Below, one piece after another: positions 17,645 to 26,113 of a DNA stretch of 64,000 nt (the stretch's first letter is position 1; every line of letters starts with the position of its first letter). Location of the stretch: NCBI GenBank assembly GCA_938030895.1, contig CALHIV010000003.1:1-64000 (forward strand). Direction: 5' to 3'. The notes under the pieces are model-generated. The model saw only the letters and a program-made list of their open reading frames with translations, was not told the origin of the DNA and did no database searches. A program made the translations under genes and the position numbers. This DNA is from an uncultured Nitrososphaerales archaeon (GTDB lineage Archaea; Thermoproteota; Nitrososphaeria; Nitrososphaerales; Nitrosocaldaceae).

Positions 17645-17857
17645 ATGAGCAGAGAGGAGGAGAGGTTAACACCTGCTGAGGTTATACAGATAGTTGGTAG
17701 AACGGGCATAGCAGGAGAGATAACACAGGTCAGGGTGAGGATACTTGAGGGTAGGGATAAGGGCAGGATAATAGCAAGGAATGTGAAAGGGTTGGTTAGA
17801 CTTGGCGATATATTGATGCTTAGAGAGACTGAGAGGGAGGCAAGGAAGATACAGTGA
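17645..17857 (+). CDS. rps28e: Ribosomal protein S28e
   Basis: 70 residues, the normal size. '[20 protein letters not shown]' and '[20 protein letters not shown]' are the hallmark OB-fold strands, ending in 'REARKI'. A small-subunit protein near the mRNA exit. It follows L7Ae by 9 bp. Confidence 0.96.
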   Translation: MSREEERLTPAEVIQIVGRTGIAGEITQVRVRILEGRDKGRIIARNVKGLVRLGDILMLRETEREARKIQ

Positions 17858-17922
17858 TAGAATAGGCTGGGGTCTGATAAAGATGATTAATAGATTGGTT
17901 GATGTATGAGTGGGTGAATGAG

Positions 17923-18126
17923 ATGAGCCTAGTATCAAAGTCATGCAGTTTCTGTGGCGAATCTATAAAGGCAGGAGAGGGTAGGATACTTGTAAGAAAC
18001 GACGGTAGCATGCTCTACTTCTGTTCAAGTAAGTGCTGGAAGAACATGCTTAAACTTAAAAGGGATGCTAGAAGGCTACAATGGACAAAGAGGTATGTTA
18101 AAGGTGGTATAAAGGTAAGGAAGTGA
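17923..18126 (+). CDS. rpl24e: Ribosomal protein L24e
   Basis: 67-residue zinc-ribbon protein. 'CSFCGESIKAGEGRILVRND' and 'LYFCSSKCWKNMLKLKRDAR' contain the four zinc cysteines (C-x2-C...C-x3-C). ATG at 17923 follows GGGTGAATGAG; the longer upstream reading frame is not needed. Large-subunit component. Confidence 0.95.
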   Translation: MSLVSKSCSFCGESIKAGEGRILVRNDGSMLYFCSSKCWKNMLKLKRDARRLQWTKRYVKGGIKVRK

Positions 18127-18132
18127 TATCTG

Positions 18133-18606
18133 ATGAATGATGGCAAGGATATTCCAACTGAGAAGAGTTATAGAACGCTCATAGTCATAAAGCCAGATGC
18201 TGTGAGGAGGAGTCTTATAGGCTCTATACTCAGGAGGTTTGAGGATGAGGGCTTTAGCATAAAGGAGTTACTCATGCTCACACTAAGCAAGGAAGAGGCT
18301 GAGGCCTTCTACACTGTGCATAGAGGTAAGCCATTCTTCAGCGAGTTGGTCCAGTTCATAACCTCTGGCCCTGTGGTTGCTGCTATACTCGAGTATAGAG
18401 ACAGGGGCGATACAGATGCAATAGCAAAGGTTAGGAGTATAATAGGTGCAACAGACCCGAGTAAGGCAGAGGAGGGTACGATAAGGAGGCTCTACGGCTC
18501 AAGTATAACAGAGAATGCTATACATGCTAGCGATTCGATCGAGAGTCTTGAGAGAGAGGCCAGAGTTATATTTGGTAATAGATGCGGTAAGAGGGTAGAT
18601 GGGTAG
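18133..18606 (+). CDS. ndk: Nucleoside diphosphate kinase
   Basis: 157 residues. 'TLIVIKPDAVRRSLIGSILR' is the N-terminal motif; the phospho-histidine lies in 'ENAIHASDS' (about residue 127) and 'GATDPSKAEEGTIRRLYG' forms the Kpn-loop side. It equalises NTP/NDP pools. It lies 6 bp after L24e, as in many archaea. A ~12-residue N-terminal lead (NDGKDIPTEKSY) is longer than usual. Confidence 0.96.
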   Translation: MNDGKDIPTEKSYRTLIVIKPDAVRRSLIGSILRRFEDEGFSIKELLMLTLSKEEAEAFYTVHRGKPFFSELVQFITSGPVVAAILEYRDRGDTDAIAKVRSIIGATDPSKAEEGTIRRLYGSSITENAIHASDSIESLEREARVIFGNRCGKRVDG

Positions 18607-18626
18607 TAGTAAGCGAGTGAGTACAG

Positions 18627-20441
18627 TTGCCTATAAGACAGCCAGTAGTAGTTGTTCTAGGCCATGTGGACTCTGGTAAGACATCCCTACTGGATAGGAT
18701 AAGGGGTACCGCTGTACAGGCTAGAGAGGCGGGAGGGATAACACAGCATATAGGTGCAAGTTTCTTTCCTCTAGATACCATAAAGGAGATATGTGGTTCA
18801 CTATTTGCTAGATTTGGTGCTGATTTAAGGGTTCCAGGCCTCCTTGTAATAGATACCCCAGGGCATGAGGTATTTGCAAACCTGAGGTTGAGGGGCGGTT
18901 CAGCAGCAGATATAGCTATACTTGTAGTTGATATAAACAAGGGTCTAGAGGCGCAGACATATGAGAGCATAGAGATACTCAGGAGCAGGAAGGTACCATT
19001 CGTTATAGCATTGAACAAGTTGGATATGCTTCCTGGATGGAGGAGTATTGATTCTGGCACTCCTAGCACTACAACTACTGCTAGTGGAAGGATTCTATTC
19101 CTCGATTCGCTCAAGAGGCAAGAGAGGGTGGTTGTGGATGAGTTAGATGCAAGGATATACTCCATCGTAGGAGCATTATCGAGGCTAGGATTCAGGGCAG
19201 AGGCATTCTATAGGGTGAGAGACTTTACCAGAGAGATTGCTATAGTACCAGTCAGTGCAAAGACTGGGGAGGGTATAGCAGAACTCCTTGCAGTGCTCAT
19301 TGGATTAACACAGCAGTACATGCTCAAGAGGTTGGAGGTTGGAGAGTATGGAAGGGGTATAGTGCTTGAGGTAAAAGAAGAGACTGGCTTGGGGATGACA
19401 GCAAACCTCATACTGCTTGATGGTGTGCTAAGGGAGGGGGATGAGATAATGCTTGCAAAGAGGGATAGCGTGATATCAACTAGAGTTAGGGCAGTACTAT
19501 TACCAAAGCCTCTGGATGAGATGAGAGACCCTAGAGATAGGTTCGTAAGGGCTGGGGAGGTGCATGCAGCAGCAGGTATCAAGATAGCATCTCCAGATCT
19601 GGATGGTGTATTGGCAGGATCGCCATTCTATGTTATAGGCAAGGGAGTAGATGTTGATGCGCTAAGACGTAGCATAGAGAGCGAGATCAGAGGATTGGTT
19701 GTAAGTACTGATAAGGTGGGTGTAGTACTCAAGTGTGATACCCTAGGCTCACTCGAGGCCATAACTGAGATGCTGAAGAGATCGAATATACCTCTAAGGA
19801 TAGCAGATATAGGTAATGTGGTCAAGAGGGATGTGGTAGAGGCACTGACTGTAAGGGAGAAGGATCGCTACTTGGGGGTAGTACTAGCATTCAACGTTAA
19901 GGTTCTGCCTGATGCTCAGGCAGAGGCCGATGCTCATAATGTGAAGATATTCTCAGATAAGGTGATCTACAACCTTGTAGAGTCTTACAGGCAGTGGGTT
20001 GAGCAGGAGAGGGAGAGGGAAGAAAGCGTAGTATTTGCTTCACTGACCAAACCATGTAAGTTCATGCTACTCAAGGGCTTTGTATTCAGGAGGAGTAATC
20101 CTGCTGTGTTTGGTGTAGAGATCATCGAGGGAAGGTTAAGGCAGAAGAGTCCTGTTATGAACTCTGAGGGTAATGAGGTAGGAACGATACACCAGATACA
20201 GGATAAGGGTAAGAACATAGATGAGGCTGGTAAGGGCATGGAGGTTGCAGTATCAATGAACGAACCTGTGGTAGGGAGACAGATAAAGGAGGGAGAAGTA
20301 CTCTACACACTACCATCTACACAGCATCTCAAGTTATTGAGTGAGAGGTTCAAGCATAAACTCACTCAGGAGGAGCAGATGCTTCTAGATGAGATAGCAA
20401 AGATAAGGAGAAAGGTGGATCCATTATATGGTTATATATAA
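18627..20441 (+). CDS. infB: Translation initiation factor aIF5B (IF-2 family)
   Basis: GTPase for subunit joining, 604 residues as usual in archaea. G motifs: 'VVVLGHVDSGKTSLLDRIRG', switch 1 in 'AGGITQHIGASF', 'VIDTPGHEVF' and 'ALNKLDMLPGW', followed by the beta-barrel, 'LGSLEAITEMLKRSNIPLR' and C-terminal domains. A Ser/Thr-rich loop (about 138-150) is extra. The start is TTG: the frame has a stop 9 bp upstream and no ATG fits the conserved N-terminus. Last gene of the L7Ae run. Confidence 0.95.
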   Translation: MPIRQPVVVVLGHVDSGKTSLLDRIRGTAVQAREAGGITQHIGASFFPLDTIKEICGSLFARFGADLRVPGLLVIDTPGHEVFANLRLRGGSAADIAILVVDINKGLEAQTYESIEILRSRKVPFVIALNKLDMLPGWRSIDSGTPSTTTTASGRILFLDSLKRQERVVVDELDARIYSIVGALSRLGFRAEAFYRVRDFTREIAIVPVSAKTGEGIAELLAVLIGLTQQYMLKRLEVGEYGRGIVLEVKEETGLGMTANLILLDGVLREGDEIMLAKRDSVISTRVRAVLLPKPLDEMRDPRDRFVRAGEVHAAAGIKIASPDLDGVLAGSPFYVIGKGVDVDALRRSIESEIRGLVVSTDKVGVVLKCDTLGSLEAITEMLKRSNIPLRIADIGNVVKRDVVEALTVREKDRYLGVVLAFNVKVLPDAQAEADAHNVKIFSDKVIYNLVESYRQWVEQEREREESVVFASLTKPCKFMLLKGFVFRRSNPAVFGVEIIEGRLRQKSPVMNSEGNEVGTIHQIQDKGKNIDEAGKGMEVAVSMNEPVVGRQIKEGEVLYTLPSTQHLKLLSERFKHKLTQEEQMLLDEIAKIRRKVDPLYGYI

Positions 20442-20715
20442 CTCATATGGAAGGAATTATGGATGGGATTGTTAATTATGGATGGGATTGTTTACTACAT
20501 GCGATATATGTGTCTATGTATTGCTTATGCTACTATTTACAGCGTATCGAGCATCGAATACAAGAAAGGGTTACTGCTAATAGAGCAATTGTAGCCTAAC
20601 ACATCAGCCTATCCAGGCCCATCTTGTTATATTTAAAGAATTTAGATATGATTGGATCGAATGGCGTATTAGGTGGGTGGAATAGGTTATCAGCAGTGTA
20701 ATATCAGGAAAAAGA
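20442..20715. other. Convergent intergenic spacer with 18-bp direct repeat
   Basis: No gene seen. ATTATGGATGGGATTGTT occurs twice back to back, at 20456-20473 and 20475-20492. The spacer separates the 3' ends of infB and the thioredoxin gene, so it should hold terminators for both strands. Confidence 0.5.
20456..20492. repeat. Tandem 18-bp direct repeat
   Basis: Two perfect copies of ATTATGGATGGGATTGTT with one base between them, just after the aIF5B stop codon. Confidence 0.85.
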
Positions 20716-21126
20716 TTATACGATATACTTCTTTATCATCTTCTCTAATCCTATCTCTCCTACAGCACCTATAGCCCTATCTATTATCTTGCCATCCTTG
20801 AATAGTATGAAGGTTGGTATAGCATAGACATCGTACCTAGCAGCGATAGCATTATTCTCATCTACATTAAGCCTAGCAAAGACCATCCTATCACCATACT
20901 TCTTTGCAAGCCTATCGAATATGGGTAGCATGAACTGGCATGGACCGCACCACGCAGCCCAGAAGTCGACTATTACTGGTTTAGAACCATTTATAACATC
21001 ATCGAAGTTCTGCTCATTCAACTCTATGAGTTTAGACTCATTGCTCATGCCCCTCTGCTGTTGGCTCTTCATCATCTCCTCCATCTTTTTACGCATCAAC
21101 CTCTCTATCTCTGGATCCCTCTCCAC
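20716..21126 (-). CDS. Thioredoxin with charged N-terminal helix
   Basis: 136 residues. The redox site is 'FWAAWCGPCQFMLPIFD' (WCGPC at about 60-64) and the cis-proline is in 'YAIPTFILFKDG'. Before the thioredoxin fold lies a ~27-residue charged helix (DPEIERLMRKKMEEMMKSQQ) seen in some archaeal thioredoxins, perhaps for partner binding. The start codon is GTG, preceded by GGATAGG and, farther up, a TATA-like TTATATTT. Confidence 0.93.
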   Translation of the reverse strand: MERDPEIERLMRKKMEEMMKSQQQRGMSNESKLIELNEQNFDDVINGSKPVIVDFWAAWCGPCQFMLPIFDRLAKKYGDRMVFARLNVDENNAIAARYDVYAIPTFILFKDGKIIDRAIGAVGEIGLEKMIKKYIV

Positions 21127-21164
21127 ACCTATCCTATGCGATGCTCAAATATAACATTTTCACA

Positions 21165-21590
21165 CTATAGATCGAGTAGGAACCTCAACCTATACCTCCC
21201 ATCATCATGATGCTCTATGCTCATCATATGATAGGTTACGCCCTTGATCTCAACCTTGTAGTTGTGCTTCTCCAGATCCAAAGGTTCCCCATATGCTTTG
21301 GCCTTCAATGTGTAAGCATCCCTACCCTTATCTATTGTGACATCAAACCTGCTCATCGCTATATGATCGCTAACGAGTGTTATCATAACCTGTTCAAGCC
21401 AGTTGTAGAGCAGGCTCTCAATATCATGCCCATCTGCCTGTAGCATAAGTTCAAGCCTATCCTCAACCTTGCTAACATCTATCATAACATCAACTAGAGC
21501 TCTTGCTGCAAGAGCAAACGCCACCTCTAGTGTATCTGCCTCAACCTCTACAAGTGCATCTGTCATATGCTCAAGCATCCTGTAACCCAT
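21165..21590 (-). CDS. Archease
   Basis: 141 residues. Archease activates the RNA ligase RtcB and supports its guanylylation. 'LEHMTDALVEVEADTLEVAF' (metal-binding Asp/His region), 'LLYNWLEQVMITLVSD', 'KAKAYGEPLD' and 'EIKGVTYHMMSIE' match the family in order, ending 'RFLLDL'. Its own promoter (TTTAAATAG at 21611-21620) predicts a leaderless message. rtcB is not in the window. Confidence 0.94.
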   Translation of the reverse strand: MGYRMLEHMTDALVEVEADTLEVAFALAARALVDVMIDVSKVEDRLELMLQADGHDIESLLYNWLEQVMITLVSDHIAMSRFDVTIDKGRDAYTLKAKAYGEPLDLEKHNYKVEIKGVTYHMMSIEHHDDGRYRLRFLLDL

Positions 21591-21610
21591 ACCACTACTT
21601 GGTCGAGCAG

Positions 21611-21620
21611 GTTTAAATAG
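21611..21620 (-). promoter_or_regulatory. TATA box for archease
   Basis: On the minus strand CTATTTAAAC lies about 21-30 bp before the archease ATG, fitting a leaderless start. It falls between archease and the tRNA-Arg 3' end. Confidence 0.6.
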
Positions 21621-21636
21621 TTAGTCACATGTTTAG

Positions 21637-21711
21637 CGGGCCCGGTGGGCTTCGATCCCACGACCACCTGCTTAGAAGGCAGGCACTCTATCCATGCTGA
21701 GCTACGGGCCC
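21637..21711 (-). tRNA. tRNA-Arg (anticodon UCU)
   Basis: A 75-nt minus-strand cloverleaf: acceptor GGGCCCG/CGGGCCC with discriminator G, D-arm with TAGCTCAG, anticodon stem CCTGC/GCAGG with loop CTTCTAA (anticodon TCT, reading the AGA codon that is very common here), and T-arm GTGGG/CCCAC. No intron seen. Confidence 0.95.
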
Positions 21712-21769
21712 TCTCACTATTACTACCCACTCACTATTACTACCCATCCCCTCTCTACTTCTTGTATAT

Positions 21770-22681
21770 CTATCTATTTATTGTATATATACTTGGATTA
21801 TCGAAGGTGTATGCTCTAGCGTAGCAGTATAAGTACTGTTGCGCATAACCAGCATACCTCCCAAAATAACCCCTCATGGTGCTCGATACCCTCCTATACA
21901 TATTTGGTGATAACCTCACCCTCTCGTCCACACCCATACCTACTATATCTCTATAGTATCTTGCTATAACCCTCCAGATCCATACATCTATTGGGAATGA
22001 CTCGAGCTTCTCTAACGAGAATAGCATTATGCAGTCAGCAACCTTGTTACCTACACCCTCTATGCCTAATAGGATATCCCTTACCTCATCATAACCACCA
22101 TCAAGTAAACTCTCAACATCCATATCAAGATAAGAGTATACTGCTTGCTTAACGAACCTTGCCCTATAACCTAGACCACACCATACAAGATCGTTTATGC
22201 TTGCATCTTGTAGTGCTTTTGGTGATGGGAATGTATGAAATGTTAGACCATCAAACTCTACCTTGTTACCGAACCTCTTGCATATACCCTCTAGCATACA
22301 CCTAACCCTTGTTATGCTTGTATTCGTAGCGCATATGAATGAGATGAGGCATTGGAATGGATCTTGGCGCATCAGCCTCAAACCCTTGAACCTCTTTACG
22401 GCCTCACCTATTAGAGCATCTTTATGCCCTATGCTATGGTTTATAGCATGTATATCATCATCTAACCTGAAGAGCCTCTCTACATCTATATACATTGGCT
22501 TAGATTCATGAACTAGTACTAGTTGTCCATGGCATGGTTCTATTCTGATAACATTCTCAGAATATATTAGATAGTAACTTCTTCCCCTCTTATACCAGAG
22601 GAATACCTGCCCACTATCAAGTGTCTGCTCTACATCTATAGCATCGATGATGCCATCCATCCTTCTTGCTAAGGGTATCAT
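21770..22681 (-). CDS. 8-oxoguanine DNA glycosylase/AP lyase (Ogg1 type)
   Basis: 303 residues. It excises oxidised guanine. The N-terminal domain begins 'LDSGQVFLWYKRGRSYYLIY', the middle 'QDPFQCLISFICATNTSITR' is the Ogg1 helix, and the HhH-GPD motif is 'GIEGVGNKVADCIMLFSL' (catalytic Lys in GNK) followed by 'FPIDVWIWRV' (catalytic Asp). 'CGLGYRARFVKQA' is also typical. It lies downstream of tRNA-Arg but probably has its own promoter. Confidence 0.92.
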   Translation of the reverse strand: MIPLARRMDGIIDAIDVEQTLDSGQVFLWYKRGRSYYLIYSENVIRIEPCHGQLVLVHESKPMYIDVERLFRLDDDIHAINHSIGHKDALIGEAVKRFKGLRLMRQDPFQCLISFICATNTSITRVRCMLEGICKRFGNKVEFDGLTFHTFPSPKALQDASINDLVWCGLGYRARFVKQAVYSYLDMDVESLLDGGYDEVRDILLGIEGVGNKVADCIMLFSLEKLESFPIDVWIWRVIARYYRDIVGMGVDERVRLSPNMYRRVSSTMRGYFGRYAGYAQQYLYCYARAYTFDNPSIYTINR

Positions 22682-22766
22682 ATCTCAGTTATAAACAAAT
22701 TTATTGACAATCTTGTATCTACTAATGGATAACATGGTTTATGATAAGTAATGGACGATCCCAACT

Positions 22767-23105
22767 ATGCAGGATAAGAATAGCATAAAGAGCATAAATG
22801 ATGCAGTATATCTGCTCAAGAGAAGGATGGAGTTGCGTTCATCGATGCTTAGCGTTATTGCAGATAGCAAGGTGAAGGCATCTTTGGATGGCATAAGGCA
22901 TGCACCACAACTGAGTAAGAAGATCAGTAGGCTAGGCTGGATGCTCTTCTGGATACCAGAACCAACTATGGTATCTACAGCAGTAGGGATACCAATGATA
23001 CTGGCAGGTAAAGCCTTGGATAGATACTATAATAGCCTTACAGTTAAAGGGCTTTATGAGGAGACTGCAAGGGCGCTCAAATCACTAGAGTCCTTATCAG
23101 AATAG
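22767..23105 (+). CDS. Hypothetical protein with one membrane segment
   Basis: 112 residues. An N-terminal amphipathic region (about 1-55) with Lys/Arg-rich helices, a hydrophobic segment containing 'MLFWIPEPTMVSTAVGIPMI' (about 65-90) and a short C-terminal helix 'YEETARALKSLESL'. No known domain recognised. It may be co-transcribed with L38e downstream, but a separate TATA box lies between them. Confidence 0.6.
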   Translation: MQDKNSIKSINDAVYLLKRRMELRSSMLSVIADSKVKASLDGIRHAPQLSKKISRLGWMLFWIPEPTMVSTAVGIPMILAGKALDRYYNSLTVKGLYEETARALKSLESLSE

Positions 23106-23106
23106 G

Positions 23107-23118
23107 TATATAAATAAA
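23107..23118 (+). promoter_or_regulatory. TATA box of L38e-like gene
   Basis: TATATATAAATA lies 22-33 bp before the ATG at 23140, starting just after the preceding stop codon; it predicts a leaderless L38e message. Confidence 0.6.
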
Positions 23119-23139
23119 AAGAGGCGTAAGATTTGGTAT

Positions 23140-23334
23140 ATGCCTAGGCAGGTATTCGATAAGGATGAGTTGCTCAGACTCGCTGAAGGAGCAGAGGAGT
23201 GTAGAGTGGTGAGGAGGGGAGATAAGGTTAAGATAAAGGTTAGGAGGGCTAGATACCTCTACACCTATATAGCAAGCAGTAGTGAGGCTGATGAGATACT
23301 AGGAAGGATAAGGGTTGAGAAGGTGGAACTATAA
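23140..23334 (+). CDS. Ribosomal protein L38e
   Basis: 64 residues, the size of L38e, a large-subunit protein shared by eukaryotes and part of the TACK archaea. 'MPRQVFDKDELLRLAEGAEE' starts the alpha/beta fold and 'KVKIKVRRARYLYTYIASSS' contains the diagnostic 'KVR..RYLYT' strand. The end 'IRVEKVEL' also fits. Its presence supports a TACK affiliation. Confidence 0.85.
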   Translation: MPRQVFDKDELLRLAEGAEECRVVRRGDKVKIKVRRARYLYTYIASSSEADEILGRIRVEKVEL

Positions 23335-23393
23335 GTAAATTGACGATAATTTTTGTTTTATAGATATCAATATTTAATCTATCATTGGTTATG

Positions 23394-25739
23394 CTAGCAC
23401 TGATACATAGATGTATAGTATGCTTGTCCTATAGATAACCCTGCATCCCCTGCTGGTATAACGTTGTTATGTATGAACCTTAATCCATGATCCTCTACAT
23501 ACCTTCTAATGAGAGTAGTTATTATCCTGTTGTACGCAACCCCTCCAGATATGCCTATAGTATCTATACCATGTTTTACAGCATTATCAAGTGCTAGAGT
23601 GGCAAGGCCCTTTGCAATATACACATGGGCAGAGTATGCAAGATCTCTAACATTGAGCCTATCCCTGTTGCAGAATACCTCTTCAACTAGATACCTTGTA
23701 TCTAGAGTACCATTACTTATCTTCGGCTCTAGCCTAAGGTAATCATCATCGCTACCATACGCAGCAGTCTCCAACAGCATTGCAGGTTCTCCTTCGTACC
23801 CCCTCCTCTCTATCAGCCCTAGCAAGAATGAGATGGCATCTAGTACCCTACCTGTACTTGTGGTCTTCATATACCTACCCTTCCTTGCAATATCGAGTAT
23901 CGCAGCCATCTCATCCTTACCATGTGGTAGTGTATGGGATCTAGAGTATAGGTAATCCTCTACACCATCTATACTGCTAGGATAGAGTATACCAGCAACC
24001 ATGCGTAATGGGTGATATGCTGCTAGATCGCCCCCTATCATAGGCTGCTCCATCAAGTGTGCAACCCTATGGTAGTTGCTACCATCCACAAGGAATATCT
24101 CTCCACCCCATACACTGCCATCACAACCATATCCATTGCCATCGCATACTATACATACCATCCTCTTATCTCCCTCAACTCCTCTTCCACTTCCATCTTC
24201 TCCCCTACCCCCTACCAACTTATCCTCTATGAGTAGTGTTGATGCATGTGCATGGTGGTGCTGTACCCTCTTAACAGTACATCCATACTCTTCAGCGATC
24301 TTGTATGCTAGGTTAGTCGTTGGTATGGATGGATGGAGGTCACATACTATGATATCTGGCCTCACATTCAGCATCCTGCAGAACCTCTCAACTGTACTGC
24401 GTAGATTTATATATGCTCTAAGAGAGTCCATATCCCCCAAGTGTTGCGATGCAACTATCTTATCCTTGAATAGTATGGATATGGTAACATTGAGATGGGC
24501 ACCAAGTGCAAGTATGCATCTTGATGAGTATACATCTATGCTTATTGGTGATGGTACATAGCCTCTAGCCCTCCTAATGATCATAGGGGATGAGTTTACC
24601 ATGACAACAGAGTCATCGCAGGGGTTGATTATACCCCTCTCATGAATTAGGAAGTAATCCACAAAGCCAAGCCTTAACACTTCATCATCATCAGCAACTA
24701 TAGGCTCATCGCTAACGTTGGCACTTGTAACTACCAGAGCATTAAGGTTAATCGTGCTGAAGATGAGATAGTGTAGTGCAGTGTATGGTAGCATTACACC
24801 AACTGTATACAGGTTTGATATAAGGGGTGATAGGTTGTAGTTGCTACCTTTGCGCAGGAGCACTATAGGCCTTGCATCTGATCTTAGGATACTCTCTTCT
24901 ACACCATCCACTACAGCAAACTCCCTAACCGCATCTACACTCCTAGCCATCACTGCTAAAGGCTTACTCTCCCTCCTCTTCCCTCTTCTAAGCCTAGCGA
25001 TCGCATCGTCATCGTATGCAGATGTTATGAGATGGTATCCACCTATACCCTTGACCGCTACTATACACCCTTGCTCTATCAATCTCGATGCTACAGCTAT
25101 AGGGTTGCTACCATCGTAACCATGATCCCCAACCCTCCTCCCCTTGCCATCTACAAGGTAGAGCCTTGGTCCACAGTTATGGCATGCTATGCTCTCATTG
25201 TGGAACCTCCTACTCGAAGGGTCTCTATACTCCTTAAGGCACTCATCACATAGGTTGAACTCAGCCATGCTTGTATTTGCCCTATCGTATGGTAATGCTC
25301 TCACCATGCTAAACCTTGGACCACAGTCTGTGCATGTTATGAAGAAGTACCCATACCTTCTATTATCGGTGTTGAAGAGCTCGTTTAGACACTTGTCACA
25401 TACCGCAATATCTGGTGGTATTGAGGGTTCAACTGTAGATGAGGTATATGTACTCTCAAGTATTGAGAAGGTAGTAAACTCAGAGGCATCATCCAATACA
25501 CACTTCCTGATATCTATATGCTCATACACTGCTAATGCTGGCTTATCATGGTTGAGCTGATTGATGAACCTCTCAAGATCATGCTCATGACCCTCAACAA
25601 CTATCTCAACAGAGCCATCACCAGTATTCCTTACATAGCCCCTCAGGTTATTTGCAGTAGCAATCCTATACACGAATGGTCTGAAGCCTACCCCTTGAAC
25701 CCTCCCCTGTACGGTTATTGTATAACGCATATCTAACAT
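23394..25739 (-). CDS. hypF: Carbamoyltransferase HypF
   Basis: 781 residues. HypF makes the thiocarbamoyl group on HypE that becomes CN ligands of the [NiFe] site. Domains in order: acylphosphatase 'VQGRVQGVGFRPFVYRIA' (8-95), two zinc fingers 'CDKCLNELF...CTDCGPR' and 'CDECLKEY...CHNCGPR', a YrdC-like domain with 'AVKGIGGYHLI', and a Kae1-like domain with 'VQHHHAHASTLL' (about 490) and 'ISGGVAYNRI'. A Gly-rich insert follows the HHHAHA motif. It is divergent from, and about 370 bp away from, the hydrogenase operon that it serves. Confidence 0.96.
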   Translation of the reverse strand: MLDMRYTITVQGRVQGVGFRPFVYRIATANNLRGYVRNTGDGSVEIVVEGHEHDLERFINQLNHDKPALAVYEHIDIRKCVLDDASEFTTFSILESTYTSSTVEPSIPPDIAVCDKCLNELFNTDNRRYGYFFITCTDCGPRFSMVRALPYDRANTSMAEFNLCDECLKEYRDPSSRRFHNESIACHNCGPRLYLVDGKGRRVGDHGYDGSNPIAVASRLIEQGCIVAVKGIGGYHLITSAYDDDAIARLRRGKRRESKPLAVMARSVDAVREFAVVDGVEESILRSDARPIVLLRKGSNYNLSPLISNLYTVGVMLPYTALHYLIFSTINLNALVVTSANVSDEPIVADDDEVLRLGFVDYFLIHERGIINPCDDSVVMVNSSPMIIRRARGYVPSPISIDVYSSRCILALGAHLNVTISILFKDKIVASQHLGDMDSLRAYINLRSTVERFCRMLNVRPDIIVCDLHPSIPTTNLAYKIAEEYGCTVKRVQHHHAHASTLLIEDKLVGGRGEDGSGRGVEGDKRMVCIVCDGNGYGCDGSVWGGEIFLVDGSNYHRVAHLMEQPMIGGDLAAYHPLRMVAGILYPSSIDGVEDYLYSRSHTLPHGKDEMAAILDIARKGRYMKTTSTGRVLDAISFLLGLIERRGYEGEPAMLLETAAYGSDDDYLRLEPKISNGTLDTRYLVEEVFCNRDRLNVRDLAYSAHVYIAKGLATLALDNAVKHGIDTIGISGGVAYNRIITTLIRRYVEDHGLRFIHNNVIPAGDAGLSIGQAYYTSMYQC

Positions 25740-25777
25740 ACTCTATAAATGCTCATCAACCAATAATAAAGATGAGG

Positions 25778-26038
25778 TCATCTCATCTCAGTCAATGGAT
25801 AGATCTCGTACTCTGCATAGTTGTAGACCGGCATTCCTGCTATTAGGTTCTCTAACTCCTCGTTCGATTCAACATCGAGTATCCATGCACCACCATGCCT
25901 TCCAACTATATGGTAGTATGCTTCTAACTTACCCTCATCCTTAAGCCTCTTAGCATATGCTCTCATATCAAGTACAGTTCTAACCAACTCTGGTGTTAGC
26001 GTTACCCTTCTGAACGACCATAGTATAAGGAACTTCAT
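25778..26038 (-). CDS. Muconolactone-isomerase-like small protein
   Basis: 86 residues with the pattern of a ferredoxin-like dimeric alpha/beta barrel: 'KFLILWSFRR' strand, a long helix 'LVRTVLDMRAYAKRLKDEGK', then 'AYYHIVGRHGGAWILDVES', a second helix and 'YEIYPLTEM'. It resembles the muconolactone delta-isomerase/DUF3303-type small proteins. Catalytic function unknown. It lies between hypF and hydB and is co-directional with hypF, 38 bp before its start. Confidence 0.65.
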   Translation of the reverse strand: MKFLILWSFRRVTLTPELVRTVLDMRAYAKRLKDEGKLEAYYHIVGRHGGAWILDVESNEELENLIAGMPVYNYAEYEIYPLTEMR

Positions 26039-26083
26039 CCCTAATAGCCATCCTCAACCCATCTATTAAATCTAGACAGCCAA

Positions 26084-26093
26084 ACTTAAATAC
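26084..26093 (+). promoter_or_regulatory. TATA box of hydrogenase operon
   Basis: ACTTAAATAC lies about 21-30 bp upstream of the hydB ATG, compatible with leaderless initiation of the hydB transcript. It is also close to the divergent start of the 86-residue gene. Confidence 0.55.
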
Positions 26094-26113
26094 GTTAGAA
26101 GAGGAGATACTCT

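Noticed and set aside
24076-24561. 161-codon frame antisense to hypF
   Set aside because: Inside the conserved Kae1-like half of HypF; composition is typical of shadows.
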